A stretch of DNA of 64,000 nt from assembly GCF_001428605.1 (NCBI RefSeq), contig NZ_LMID01000015.1, forward strand, positions 207,591 through 271,590. The letters are read 5' to 3'. Source of the stretch: Sphingomonas sp. Root720 (lineage in GTDB: Bacteria; Pseudomonadota; Alphaproteobacteria; Sphingomonadales; Sphingomonadaceae). Positions 26,458 through 37,181 of this stretch are shown in pieces. The first letter of the stretch is position 1. Each line of letters opens with the position of its first letter. A model generated the notes under the pieces. It did not search any database and had not been told where the DNA came from. It worked only from the letters and a program-made list of their open reading frames with translations. Both the position numbers and the translations under genes were made by a program.

Positions 26458-27716
26458 AGCTCCACGACATCGCCAAGCAGCGCTTCCTGTTCCTGCAGGG
26501 GCCGCCCGGTCCCTTCTTCGAACGGCTCGGCTCGGCGCTGCGCGACCTGGGCCATGCGGTCCATCGCATCAACCTGAACGCCGGCGACGTCGCCTCCTGG
26601 TCCGGGCCCGCGATCGACTATCGCGGCACGGCCGAGCGCTGGCCGAGCTTCGTCGACGACTATCTGGTCCAGCACGCGATCACCGACGTGATCCTGTTCG
26701 GCGACTGCCGTCCGCTCCACAACGCCGCGCGCGGCATGGCGCGGCTGCGCGGCGTGCGCGTCCATGTGTTCGAGGAAGGCTATATCCGCCCCGACTGGGC
26801 GACGCTCGAACTCGACGGCGTCAACGGCCACAGCTCGCTGCCGCGCGATCCGAAATGGTACCTGACCGCGGCGCGCACCTTGCCGCCGCTCGCCAAGCTG
26901 CCGAACGTGCCCTCGCGCTTCCGCCGGCGCGCGCAGGAGGCCACGACCTATTATGCGCGGACGTCGATCGGCCGCTGGCGCTTCCCCCACTACAAGTCGC
27001 ACCGCGACCGCTCGGCCCCGGCCGAGGCGTTCGGCTGGCTCAAGCAGTTCGCGCTGCGCGGCGTCCATGAGGAACAGGCCGAGGCCGCCCTCTCGAAGCT
27101 TCAGGGCAAGCGCTATTTCGCGCTGCCGCTCCAGCTCTCGTCGGATCACCAGATCCGCGTCCATTCGCTGTTCGGCACGATGCAGGCCGGCGCGTCCTAC
27201 GTCATCGAGAGCTTCGCCCGCTCGGCCCCCGACGACACCTATCTGCTCGTCAAGGAGCATCCGCTCGACAGCAGCCTGTTCAGCTGGCGCCGCTTCATCC
27301 GGCGCGAGGCGAAACGGCTCGATGTTGCGGACCGGGTGATCTTCGCCAAGGGCGGCAAGATCGACGACATCGTCGAGAATTCGCTGGGCGTGGTCACGGT
27401 CAACAGCACCACCGGCACGCTGGCGCTCGCCTGCGGCATCCCGGTGATCGCGCTGGGGCAGGCGGTCTACAATATCCCCGGCATCACCTTCGAAGGCCCT
27501 CTCGACGCCTTCTGGAGCAACCCGACCCCGCCCAGCCCGCGCATCTGGGACGCCTTCTGCCGCGTCCTCCAGGCGCGCTGCCTGGTCTATGGCGGATTCG
27601 CCAGCGACGAGGGCATCGCGATGCTGGTCGAAGGATCGATCGCCCGGCTGGTCGAGGCGTCGAAGATCATCGACCTGAGCAAGCATCTGGAAGGCACCGC
27701 CCAGGCGGCGGAGTAG
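26454..27716 (+). CDS. kpsS: Capsule polysaccharide lipid-linker Kdo transferase, KpsS-like
   Basis: This 420-residue protein shows KpsS family features: FLFLQGPPGPFFERLGSAL at the start, FEEGYIRPDWATLE in the middle, and the KEHPLDSSLF, TVNSTTGTLALACGIPVIALG segments near the end. KpsS adds the first Kdo to phosphatidylglycerol in the capsule lipid anchor; KpsC extends it. The ATGA overlap with kpsC means coupled translation. The pair is isolated from kpsMTDE, Kdo synthesis and serotype genes. Confidence 0.87.
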   Translation: MKLHDIAKQRFLFLQGPPGPFFERLGSALRDLGHAVHRINLNAGDVASWSGPAIDYRGTAERWPSFVDDYLVQHAITDVILFGDCRPLHNAARGMARLRGVRVHVFEEGYIRPDWATLELDGVNGHSSLPRDPKWYLTAARTLPPLAKLPNVPSRFRRRAQEATTYYARTSIGRWRFPHYKSHRDRSAPAEAFGWLKQFALRGVHEEQAEAALSKLQGKRYFALPLQLSSDHQIRVHSLFGTMQAGASYVIESFARSAPDDTYLLVKEHPLDSSLFSWRRFIRREAKRLDVADRVIFAKGGKIDDIVENSLGVVTVNSTTGTLALACGIPVIALGQAVYNIPGITFEGPLDAFWSNPTPPSPRIWDAFCRVLQARCLVYGGFASDEGIAMLVEGSIARLVEASKIIDLSKHLEGTAQAAE

Positions 27717-27777
27717 CGGACGAGGGGCCCGCCCTCCCCGTCGGCGGTGGAGGCAGCGCTGTGCGGAGGCGTGCCGC

Positions 27778-28305
27778 TCAGCCCTTCCGCAGGATATATT
27801 CCTCGTCGTACCAGCTGCCGACCTTGAAGCGATATTCGCCGACCTTTTCGAACCCGCGCGCCGCATAGACGGCCTGCGCCTTGTCGTTGCCCGACCAGAC
27901 GCCGAGCCACACCGGCCCCGGCCGCGTCTCCGCGAGATAGGCGATCGCGGCGTCGAGCAGCGCCTTGCCGAGCTTCATCCCCTGCGCCTCGCGCAGCAGG
28001 TAGAGCTGGTAGAGTTCGCCCTGCTCCTCGCCGGCCTCGGGGTGCGGTAGCTTGCACGGGCCGACCTGCGCATAGCCGAGCAGCCGGCCGTCCGCCTCGG
28101 CGACCCAGCTCCGCCGGCCGGCATCGGCCAGTTCCGCCGCGATCGCGGGCACCGAATAGGAATCTGCCTCGAAGATCGCGAGGTCGGCGGCCGGATAGGG
28201 GATAGCGAACCCCTCCTCGAGAAAGGTCTCGCGGAAGGTCCGGAGCTTGAGCGCAGCCAGCGCGGCGGCATCCTCGGGACGGGCGATGCGGATCGTTGCG
28301 GTCAT
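27778..28305 (-). CDS. GNAT family N-acetyltransferase
   Basis: This 175-residue protein has the GNAT motif order: VAEADGRLLGYAQVG, then the acetyl-CoA loop LREAQGMKLGKALLDAAIAY (Q/R-x-x-G-x-G/A like) and the C-terminal NDKAQAVYAARGFEKVGEY. These make it a probable small-molecule or ribosomal-type acetyltransferase with unknown substrate. The start is ATG 28305 (MTATIRIA), with no clear Shine-Dalgarno. Confidence 0.87.
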   Translation of the reverse strand: MTATIRIARPEDAAALAALKLRTFRETFLEEGFAIPYPAADLAIFEADSYSVPAIAAELADAGRRSWVAEADGRLLGYAQVGPCKLPHPEAGEEQGELYQLYLLREAQGMKLGKALLDAAIAYLAETRPGPVWLGVWSGNDKAQAVYAARGFEKVGEYRFKVGSWYDEEYILRKG

Positions 28306-28450
28306 CCGGCCTGACTGCGGCCGAGCACGGTTGGCGTCAAGGGTGGCGGCGTCCCGCCCCTCCACCTGCCCGCTACCTATCTGCGCCACCCCTGCGGGTC
28401 GGTGTATTGGATCGACGACGAACCACGCAAGGCCGGCGGTGAAAGCCAGG

Positions 28451-28478
28451 GAGATTCCGGCTTTCGCCGGAATGACGG
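28451..28478. repeat. Single dispersed palindromic repeat unit
   Basis: gagattccggctttcgccgg continues to aatgacgg. Core attccggc-tttc-gccggaat is an 8-bp stem, the same family as the repeats at 6522-7039 but with ccggc in place of cccgc. Intergenic, between the GNAT gene and rpsA. Confidence 0.65.
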
Positions 28479-28497
28479 TGGACAGGAAGAGACCCGA

Positions 28498-28535
28498 CAA
28501 AGAAAAGGGCGCGGAAGCCATAGCCTCCGCGCCCC
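28498..28535 (-). terminator. Intrinsic terminator of rpsA
   Basis: On the minus strand the stem gggcgcgga/tccgcgccc (loop ~10) is followed by TTTTCTTTG. It starts ~22 bases after the rpsA stop codon. Confidence 0.85.
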
Positions 28536-28556
28536 GATCTTTTCGACAGGACAGCC

Positions 28557-30263
<1,707 letters not shown>

Positions 30264-30466
30264 AGACGAATGTCTTCCTGTTTCAGTTATTCCGGCCATC
30301 CGGTTGTCTCCGGAGGTCTTCGGGCCAGAACTGCCGCAGAGGCCCCATGCCGCTGCGGCATCCCGCGCACGACCCGATCGTGGATTCCCGGAAAAGCATA
30401 AAAGGCACGGCAAAGGATCGGCTATCGCTGCCGACCCCCTGTCGCGCCTGCTGGCAATCGCCTTTT

Positions 30467-31093
30467 CTAGCGGTCTGCCGTCCGGGCTTCCACGAGCGCA
30501 ATCGCCCGTTGGACGGCCGCTTCTATACCGAGATCGCTGGTATCGAGCAAGTCGGCATCGTCGGCCTGCCGCAGCGGTGCGGCGGCCCGGCCCGTGTCGC
30601 GTTCGTCGCGGGCGAGGATGTCGGCCATCACCACGTCGAACGGTACGCCCGCGTCCATCCGCTCCAGCTCGCGGAAGCGGCGCTCGGCGCGCACCGGGCT
30701 GCTGGCGGTGACGAACAGCTTGGCATCGGCGTGCGGCGCGATCACCGTGCCGATGTCGCGCCCGTCGAGCACCGCGCCGCCGGCCTGGCCGGCAAAGGCG
30801 CGCTGCCGGTCGAGCAGCGCCTCGCGCACCTGCGGATGCGCGGAGACGAGCGAGGCGGCCTTGCCCGCCGATTCGGTCTTGAGCGCGGGATCCTCGAGCA
30901 GCGCCGGATCGAACTCGCAGCCGCGCAGCGCGTCGGCCGCGTCGCCGGGATCGCCGCCCGCCCGCTCCACCGACACGCCGACCGCGCGATAGAGCAGCCC
31001 GGTATCGAGGTGCGGCAGGCCGTAATGGCGCGCCAGGGCCCTGGCGATCGTGCCCTTGCCCGATGCCGCCGGTCCGTCGACCGCGATGATCAT
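30467..31093 (-). CDS. cmk: Cytidylate kinase
   Basis: This 208-residue kinase phosphorylates CMP/dCMP with ATP. It starts [20 protein letters not shown] (P-loop GPAASGKGT) and has the CMP-binding [11 protein letters not shown] and [12 protein letters not shown]. The ATG overlaps the aroA stop codon (ATGA), and the pair precedes rpsA by ~200 bp, a common proteobacterial order. Confidence 0.97.
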   Translation of the reverse strand: MIIAVDGPAASGKGTIARALARHYGLPHLDTGLLYRAVGVSVERAGGDPGDAADALRGCEFDPALLEDPALKTESAGKAASLVSAHPQVREALLDRQRAFAGQAGGAVLDGRDIGTVIAPHADAKLFVTASSPVRAERRFRELERMDAGVPFDVVMADILARDERDTGRAAAPLRQADDADLLDTSDLGIEAAVQRAIALVEARTADR

Positions 31094-32427
31094 GCCGCCA
31101 CCGCCCCCAGGTCGGTCATCAGTTTCGCGAAGCCCGGGAAGCTGGTCGCGACCGGGCCGATGTCGTCGATCGTCACCGCCGCCTTCGAGACGAGGCCGGC
31201 GACCGCGAAGCTCATCGCGATCCGGTGGTCGAGCCGCGCGGCGATGGTCGCCCCGCCAGGCAGCGGATCGCCGCCGGTGCCGTCGATGATCAGCCCGTCC
31301 TCGAGCTCCTCGACCCGCGCGCCGATCGCGCGCAGCCCTTCGGCCATCACCGCGATCCGGTCCGACTCCTTGACGCGCAGCTCCTCCAGCCCGCGCGCCA
31401 CGGTGCGGCCCTCGGCCAGCGCGGCCGCGACGAACAACACCGGATATTCGTCGACCATTGCGGCGACGCTCTCCACCGGCGTCTCGACGCCCTTCAGGAT
31501 CGAATGGCGCACGACGATATCGGCGACGGGCTCCCCGCCGACCTCTCGCCGATTGGCGAATTCGATATCGCCGCCCATCGCCCGCAGCACGTCGAACAGC
31601 GCGGCGCGGGTCGGGTTGAGACCGACATTGGCGATGGTCACTTCCGACCCCGGCACGAGCAGCGCGGCGACGACCGGGAAGGCCGCCGAGGACGGATCGC
31701 CCGGGACGACGATATGCTGCGGCTTCAGCTCGGCCTCGCCGCGAATCGTGATGACGCGGGCGCCGTCGCCGTCCTGCTCGACCGAAAGCTCGGCACCGAA
31801 GCCCTTCAGCATCCGCTCGCTATGGTCGCGGGTGGCGACCGGCTCGATCACCGTCGTGATGCCGGGGGTGTTGAGCCCGGCGAGCAGCACCGCCGACTTG
31901 ACCTGCGCCGAGGCGACCGGGAGGCGATAGCTGATCGGCACCGCCGGGCACAGGCCGCGCAGCATCAGCGGCAGGCGCCCGCCGGGGCTGGCCGTGACGT
32001 CGGCGCCCATCAGCGCCAGCGGCTCGATCACCCGGTTCATCGGCCGCTTCGACAGCGAGGCGTCGCCGGTGAAGGTGGCGGTGACCGCGTGCGATGCGAT
32101 CAGCCCCATCAGCAAGCGGGTCGAGGTACCCGAATTGCCCATGTCGAGCGCGGTTTCGGGCTGGAGCAGCCCGCCCACGCCGACGCCGTGGATGCGCCAG
32201 GCGGCGTCCGCGCCACGCTCGATCCGCGCGCCCATCGCCCGCATCGCCGCGGCGGTGGCGAGGACGTCCTCGCCTTCCAGCAGCCCTTCGACCCGGCTCT
32301 CGCCGACGGCGAGCGCGGACAGCATCAGCGCGCGATGCGATATCGACTTGTCGCCCGGCACGGTGGCGCGGCCGCGAAGCGGGCCGGGTGCGGAGAAGCT
32401 CGCGGGTCGGGGGGCGGGGTCGTGCAT
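31090..32427 (-). CDS. aroA: 3-phosphoshikimate 1-carboxyvinyltransferase (EPSP synthase)
   Basis: This 445-residue enzyme catalyses the sixth shikimate step, joining PEP to shikimate 3-phosphate. Motifs seen: [34 protein letters not shown] and RVKESDR (from [11 protein letters not shown]), the last two being active-site signatures. [13 protein letters not shown] with Ala-containing contexts resembles class II EPSP synthases. Overlaps cmk by four bases. Its start faces the TIGR02300 gene divergently. Confidence 0.96.
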   Translation of the reverse strand: MHDPAPRPASFSAPGPLRGRATVPGDKSISHRALMLSALAVGESRVEGLLEGEDVLATAAAMRAMGARIERGADAAWRIHGVGVGGLLQPETALDMGNSGTSTRLLMGLIASHAVTATFTGDASLSKRPMNRVIEPLALMGADVTASPGGRLPLMLRGLCPAVPISYRLPVASAQVKSAVLLAGLNTPGITTVIEPVATRDHSERMLKGFGAELSVEQDGDGARVITIRGEAELKPQHIVVPGDPSSAAFPVVAALLVPGSEVTIANVGLNPTRAALFDVLRAMGGDIEFANRREVGGEPVADIVVRHSILKGVETPVESVAAMVDEYPVLFVAAALAEGRTVARGLEELRVKESDRIAVMAEGLRAIGARVEELEDGLIIDGTGGDPLPGGATIAARLDHRIAMSFAVAGLVSKAAVTIDDIGPVATSFPGFAKLMTDLGAVAA

Positions 32428-32544
32428 AGGGCGCGGCTTTTGACAGCGGCGCTTCGCTATGGCAAGGCGCCCGGCGATCCGGCCATCCGCTGACTCGGGC
32501 GGCCGCGAACTTTATCTTCATTTTCGATCTGGAGTGTGTTGACC

Positions 32545-32865
32545 GTGGTGAAACCGGAATGGGGCACCAAGCGGACCTGCCCGAAGTGCGGCACCCGCTT
32601 CTATGACCTGGAAAAGGACAACCCCGTCACCTGCATCGAATGCGGCACGGCGTGGGAGCCCGATCCCGTGCTGAAGTCGAAGCAGCCGCTGCCGTTCGAC
32701 GCGCCCAAGAAGGAAGGCCCCGAACCGAAGACCGTCGATTCCGACCTGTCGGACGACGATCTGGACATCGACGAGGATGCCGAGGAAAATCCGGACGACG
32801 ATGTCGACCTGGGCGGCGACGACGATATCGGCCTGAACACGGCCGACGACGACGACGAGAATTGA
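32545..32865 (+). CDS. TIGR02300 (FYDLN acid) family protein
   Basis: This 106-residue protein begins VVKPEWGTKRTCPKCG, with two CxxC knuckles (CPKC, CIEC) forming a probable zinc ribbon and the name-giving FYDLEKDNP. It ends in a long acidic tail (DDDLDIDEDAEENPDDDVDL). The family is largely alphaproteobacterial and of unknown function. I place the start at GTG 32545; 'ggag' lies 10 bases upstream, and family members start at MVKPEWG. It is divergent from aroA, a conserved neighbour. Confidence 0.92.
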   Translation: MVKPEWGTKRTCPKCGTRFYDLEKDNPVTCIECGTAWEPDPVLKSKQPLPFDAPKKEGPEPKTVDSDLSDDDLDIDEDAEENPDDDVDLGGDDDIGLNTADDDDEN

Positions 32866-32871
32866 CCGGGC

Positions 32872-32914
32872 GCGCCGGAATGCCCGTCCTCGCGGCATTC
32901 CGGCGCCCTTTCTC
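32872..32914 (+). terminator. Intrinsic terminator after TIGR02300 gene
   Basis: A 13-bp stem (gcgccggaatgcc / ggcattccggcgc, loop 9) followed by cctttctct begins seven bases after the stop codon. Confidence 0.85.
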
Positions 32915-33019
32915 TGAAAAAGCCGTCCTCGATGCAAAAGGGCTCTTGCGGGGGCCCCCAAGCTGACCTAAAGGGCGCGCTCCGCCGCCGGGCCCATCCG
33001 GCAAACGGCGAAATGGCAC

Positions 33020-33095
33020 GGGGCCGTAGCTCAGCTGGGAGAGCGCTGCAATGGCATTGCAGAGGTCAGGGGTTCGATCCCCCTCGGCTCCACCA
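33020..33095 (+). tRNA. tRNA-Ala (GGC)
   Basis: The 76-nt sequence begins GGGGCCGTAGCTCAGCTGGG, has the anticodon arm CTGCAATGGCATTGCAG (anticodon GGC), T-arm GGGGTTCGATCCCC and encoded CCA. It stands alone between the TIGR02300 terminator and kdpE. Confidence 0.97.
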
Positions 33096-33212
33096 TTTCC
33101 CGCATCGATCTCCTAGCTCCGACGGAAAACAGCCCGATATCGACGCCGTTCCGGCGCTTTGATCGGGCCGGCTTGGTCCTCCTCGCCCATCACGACCGCG
33201 AGCCGTCGAAGA

Positions 33213-33902
33213 TCAGCCGTCCGATCCCATCAGGCGATAGCCGACACCAAGCTCGTTGACGACGACGGCCGGACGGCTGGCGTCATTCTCGACCTTCTGG
33301 CGGAGGTTGCGGATGACGACGCGCAGATATTCGACGTGCCGCTCATATTCGTTGGCCCACACGCTCTTGAGCAACTGGTCGTGGGTGATCACCCGGCCGG
33401 GGAAGCGGGCGAGTTCCGCCAGCACGCCATATTCCTTCGGGGTCAGGTGAACCTCCGCGCCGGCCTTGTGGACGCGCCGCTTGACGAGGTCGATCTCCAG
33501 GTCGCCGACCCTGACCACGAGTTGGGCGCCGCCAGCGCTCATCCGGTTGCGCAGCGCGGCGCGCATCCGGGCGAGCAGTTCCTCGGTGTCGAAGGGCTTG
33601 GTCACATAATCGTCCGCGCCCAGGTCCAGCGCGGTGACCTTCTGGTCGGTGGCATCGCGCGCCGAGACCACCAGCAGCGTCGCCTTCGAATGCTTGCGGA
33701 TCAACGGCACCAGCTCCATCCCGTCGCGATCGGGCAAGCCGAGGTCGAGCAGCACGAGATCGGGACCGGCGGCGAGCGCCTGCAGGGCTTCGCGCGCGTC
33801 GCCAGCCTCGACGATCTCATAATCGTTTCGCTCGAGCGTCGTGCGCAGCAGCCTGCGGATATGCGGCTCGTCATCGACGACGAGGACCTTTGCCCGGATC
33901 AC
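33213..33902 (-). CDS. kdpE: Response regulator KdpE
   Basis: This 229-residue OmpR-family regulator has a receiver domain with the acid pocket VLVVDDEPHIRR and phosphoacceptor Asp in LVLLDLGLPD. The winged-helix DNA-binding domain includes HLTPKEYGVLAELARFPGRV and VVIRNLRQKVE. It activates the kdp genes when phosphorylated by KdpD under K+ limitation. It overlaps kdpD by four bases (ATGA). Last gene of the kdp operon. Confidence 0.97.
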   Translation of the reverse strand: MIRAKVLVVDDEPHIRRLLRTTLERNDYEIVEAGDAREALQALAAGPDLVLLDLGLPDRDGMELVPLIRKHSKATLLVVSARDATDQKVTALDLGADDYVTKPFDTEELLARMRAALRNRMSAGGAQLVVRVGDLEIDLVKRRVHKAGAEVHLTPKEYGVLAELARFPGRVITHDQLLKSVWANEYERHVEYLRVVIRNLRQKVENDASRPAVVVNELGVGYRLMGSDG

Positions 33903-36583
33903 AGCGCCTTCTCCTGATCGAAATCCCGCACCAGAACCCGCTCCGGAAAATGGATGCTGAATCGCGCGCCCCGCGGTTCGCCGGTCCGGTTGGCGGCCAT
34001 GGCGACAAGACCCATGGCATCCGCGAACCCCTTGACGATGGCAAGGCCCAGGCCCGTTCCGCCCTTCGAACGGTCGGAGCCCTCGAAGCGCGCGAAGGTC
34101 TGGAATACCTCCTCCTCGCGGCCCGGGGGGAGACCCGGCCCCTCGTCGAGGATCGAAAGGACGAGCTCGCCCGGCGTCCGCTCGGCGTCGATGCGGATCG
34201 GCGTTCCGGGATCGGCATAGCGCCCCGCATTGTCGAGCAGGTTGATCAGGACATGGTGAAAGAGCTGCGCATCGACCCGGACCAGCGGCAGGCCGGGCGA
34301 GACCCCGAGCTTGATCTCATGCCCGACCAGCGCCGCGCGCGTGTCGTGGACCGCGCTGGCGATCGCATCGGTCAGGTCGGTCGGCTCGACATGGAGCCGC
34401 ATCACGCCGGCCTCGACGCGCGCCATGTCGAGCAGGTTCGCCACGAAGCGGTTGAGCCGTTGCGCCTCCGCCTCGACGGTATCGAGCAGTTCGGGCGAAC
34501 TCCCCAGGCGCATCTCGCTGACCGCGGCGAGAATCGCGGTCAGCGGCGTGCGCAGGTCGTGGCTGACCGACGACAGCAGCGCGGCGCGGAGGCGATCGCG
34601 CTCCTTGAGACGGGCGACATCCCGCATCTCGTCGGCGAGCTGCATGCGCTCCAGCACCAGCGCGGCCTGATCGGTCAGGCTCAGCAGCAGCGCGATCTTG
34701 TCGGAGGGTACGGGGTCGCCGCCATCGTCGCGCGCAAGACCCACGACCCCGAGCACGCCCCGCGCCGTCCGCATCGGGTAGAAAAGCCAGTCCGACCCGG
34801 TCAGCGTGTCCGATCCCCGGCCGGTCGGCGTGCTCTTGTCGATCGCCCATTGCGCTGCGGCGCGTTCCATATGTTCGAGCTTGTCTTCGGGCGGCCACGC
34901 CGCGCGCAATTGGGGGCCGTCGTCGGAGGGCGTCAGGACGCAGGCACGCGCGTCGAACAACCGGGCCAGCTCGGCGCAGATCGCCTGCATCAGCTCTTCG
35001 TCGCTGGCGATCGTGGTCAGCTGGCGCGAGAACCCCGCAAGAGCGGCGTTGAGCCGGGCGCTCGAGGTCGCCAGATCGGCCTGGGCACGCATCCGCGCGG
35101 CGAACTGGCTGGTGACGAGCGCGACCGACAGCAGCACCACGATCGTGACGACGTTTTCCGGATTGTTGACGGTGAACGTGCCGGTCGGCGGCAGGAAGAA
35201 GAAATTATAGGCGAGCGACGAGGCCAGGCTGGCGAAGAGCCCCGCGCGCAAGCCGTAGAGGCTGGCGGCCATCATCACCGGCAGCAGGTACAGCAGCGCG
35301 ATGTTCGCGATGTCGAGGACGGTGCCGAGCGCGAGCGCGCCACCGGTCACACCCGCGACCATGAGGGTGGAATAGAGATAGTCGCTCGGCTTGCCATGCC
35401 TTCCCGGGCCCGCGCTCCGGCTGCCCGCCGCCGTCGCCCGGGTGCCGTCGGCCGGCAGGACATGCACCGCCACGTCCTTCAGGTTGCGTACGAGCTGGTC
35501 GACGACCGAGCCGTGCCGGAATTCGAACCACCACGAACGCGATGATTTTCCGACCACGATCTGCGTCGCCCGCGCTTCGGCGGCATAGGCGCACAGGCCC
35601 TCGACGACATTGCGGGCGGGTATGGTGGCGGTCGCTGCACCGAGCTGGGCGGCAAGCGCCATGGACTGGTCGAGCCGCTGGCGATCGTCGGCGGAAAGGC
35701 CGCTCGTCCTCGGGGTCTCGACGTGCAGCGCGGTCCATGGCGCGCGCAACGCATCGGCCAGCCTTTTGGCGGCGCGGACCAGGCCCGGGGCGTCGCTCCG
35801 CTCGCTGAGCGCGACGATGACGCGCTCGCCCGCGGCGAAGCTCCCCGCCAGGGCATGCGCGCGGACATAGTCGAGCATCTGCGCATCGACCGCCTGAGCC
35901 GCGCGGCGCAGCGCCAGTTCGCGCAACGCGGACAGATTGGACTTGGAGAAGAAGTGGTTGAGGGCGCGGCTCGCCTCGTCGGGGATATAGACCTTGCCGT
36001 CCTTGAGCCGCTCGATCAGCTCGTCGGGGGGAATGTCGACGACCTCGATCTCGGCGGTCTCGAGGACGCGGTCGGGCACGGTCTCGCGCACCCGCACCTT
36101 GGTGAACGACGCGACCACGTCGTTCAGGCTTTCGATGTGCTGGACGTTGATCGTCGAATAGACGTCGATCCCCGCCGCGAGCAGCTCCTCGACGTCCTGA
36201 TAGCGCTTGGGATGGCGCGAACCGGGCGCGTTGCTATGCGCAAGCTCGTCGACCAGCACCAGTTCGGGATGCCGGGAGAGAATACCGTCGATGTCCATCT
36301 CGGCCAGGGTGCGCCCCTGATAGTCGACGCCGACCCGCGGCACGATCTCATGCCCGCGCGTCAGCGCCTCGGTCTCGATGCGACCGTGGGTTTCGACGAC
36401 GCCGACCACCACGTCCACGCCGGCGCGTTTGCGCTGCATGCCGTCGGTGAGCATCTCATAGGTCTTGCCGACCCCCGGGGCGGCGCCAAGGAACAGCTTC
36501 AGACGACCGCGGCCCTCCTGCGCGGCCTGGCGCAGGAAGGCCTCGGGTGCAGGTCGGTCGCCGTCGGTCCGTCGCTCGTTCAC
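33899..36583 (-). CDS. kdpD: Sensor histidine kinase KdpD
   Basis: The 894-residue K+/osmotic sensor has an N-terminal KdpD domain with Walker A GAAPGVGKT (33-41) and the DELAHSN segment. A Usp-like domain with VVGKSSRSWWFEFRHGS follows, then four membrane helices (~400-500), a GAF-like domain, a DHp domain with the phospho-His in SVSHDLRTPLTAI, and the ATPase (GTGLGLAIVKGFADAMG). Membrane-embedded and coupled by overlaps to kdpC and kdpE. Confidence 0.97.
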   Translation of the reverse strand: MNERRTDGDRPAPEAFLRQAAQEGRGRLKLFLGAAPGVGKTYEMLTDGMQRKRAGVDVVVGVVETHGRIETEALTRGHEIVPRVGVDYQGRTLAEMDIDGILSRHPELVLVDELAHSNAPGSRHPKRYQDVEELLAAGIDVYSTINVQHIESLNDVVASFTKVRVRETVPDRVLETAEIEVVDIPPDELIERLKDGKVYIPDEASRALNHFFSKSNLSALRELALRRAAQAVDAQMLDYVRAHALAGSFAAGERVIVALSERSDAPGLVRAAKRLADALRAPWTALHVETPRTSGLSADDRQRLDQSMALAAQLGAATATIPARNVVEGLCAYAAEARATQIVVGKSSRSWWFEFRHGSVVDQLVRNLKDVAVHVLPADGTRATAAGSRSAGPGRHGKPSDYLYSTLMVAGVTGGALALGTVLDIANIALLYLLPVMMAASLYGLRAGLFASLASSLAYNFFFLPPTGTFTVNNPENVVTIVVLLSVALVTSQFAARMRAQADLATSSARLNAALAGFSRQLTTIASDEELMQAICAELARLFDARACVLTPSDDGPQLRAAWPPEDKLEHMERAAAQWAIDKSTPTGRGSDTLTGSDWLFYPMRTARGVLGVVGLARDDGGDPVPSDKIALLLSLTDQAALVLERMQLADEMRDVARLKERDRLRAALLSSVSHDLRTPLTAILAAVSEMRLGSSPELLDTVEAEAQRLNRFVANLLDMARVEAGVMRLHVEPTDLTDAIASAVHDTRAALVGHEIKLGVSPGLPLVRVDAQLFHHVLINLLDNAGRYADPGTPIRIDAERTPGELVLSILDEGPGLPPGREEEVFQTFARFEGSDRSKGGTGLGLAIVKGFADAMGLVAMAANRTGEPRGARFSIHFPERVLVRDFDQEKAL

Positions 36584-37170
36584 CGCCCCGGTTTAGCGCC
36601 AAGCGCGTCGAGCTGTCGATTGAGCGCGAAGACGTTGACGCGTTCTTCGCCCAGGAAGCCGAGGAGCGGCGGCGCGACCGCTCTGTTCACGAGCGCGCGG
36701 ACCTCGGCTTCGGATAGGCGGCGCGCCCTTGCGACGCGCGCGACCTGCGCGAGCGCGGCGGCGGGCGAAAGATCGGGATCGAGCCCCGAGCCCGATGCCG
36801 TCACCAGGTCGGCCGGAACGGGCCCGCCGATGCCCGCGTCCCGCGCCCTGGCGAGATCGCCTTCGACCCGGTCGACCAGCGCCCGGCTGGTGGGACCATA
36901 GTTCGAACCCGACGAGGACAGGCCGTCATAGCCCTTGCCGGCGGCGGAGGGACGCGTCTGGAAATAGCGGTCGGAGGTGAACGCCTGCCCGATCACCGTC
37001 GAGCCGACGATCCTGTCGCCGTCGCGCACCAGGCTGCCATTGGCCTGGCTGGAGAAGAGTCCCTGCCCGACCCCGAGGACCAGCAGGGGATAGGCGAAGC
37101 CGAGCAGCAGCGCGAACAGGATCGTCATGACGATCGCCGGCCGCAGCGAAGAGGTGAAATCGGAACCCAT
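36580..37170 (-). CDS. kdpC: K+-transporting ATPase subunit C
   Basis: The 196-residue membrane protein has one N-terminal transmembrane helix (IVMTILFALLLGFAYPLLV) and the KdpC features GQAFTSDRYFQTRPSAAG, PVPADLVTASGSGLDPDLSP and RLSEAEVRALVNRA. It assists ATP-dependent K+ uptake by KdpB. ATG 37170 follows kdpB by 11 bases; its end overlaps the kdpD start. Length agrees with family (~190). Confidence 0.96.
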   Translation of the reverse strand: MGSDFTSSLRPAIVMTILFALLLGFAYPLLVLGVGQGLFSSQANGSLVRDGDRIVGSTVIGQAFTSDRYFQTRPSAAGKGYDGLSSSGSNYGPTSRALVDRVEGDLARARDAGIGGPVPADLVTASGSGLDPDLSPAAALAQVARVARARRLSEAEVRALVNRAVAPPLLGFLGEERVNVFALNRQLDALGAKPGR

Positions 37171-37181
37171 GATGATTGCTC

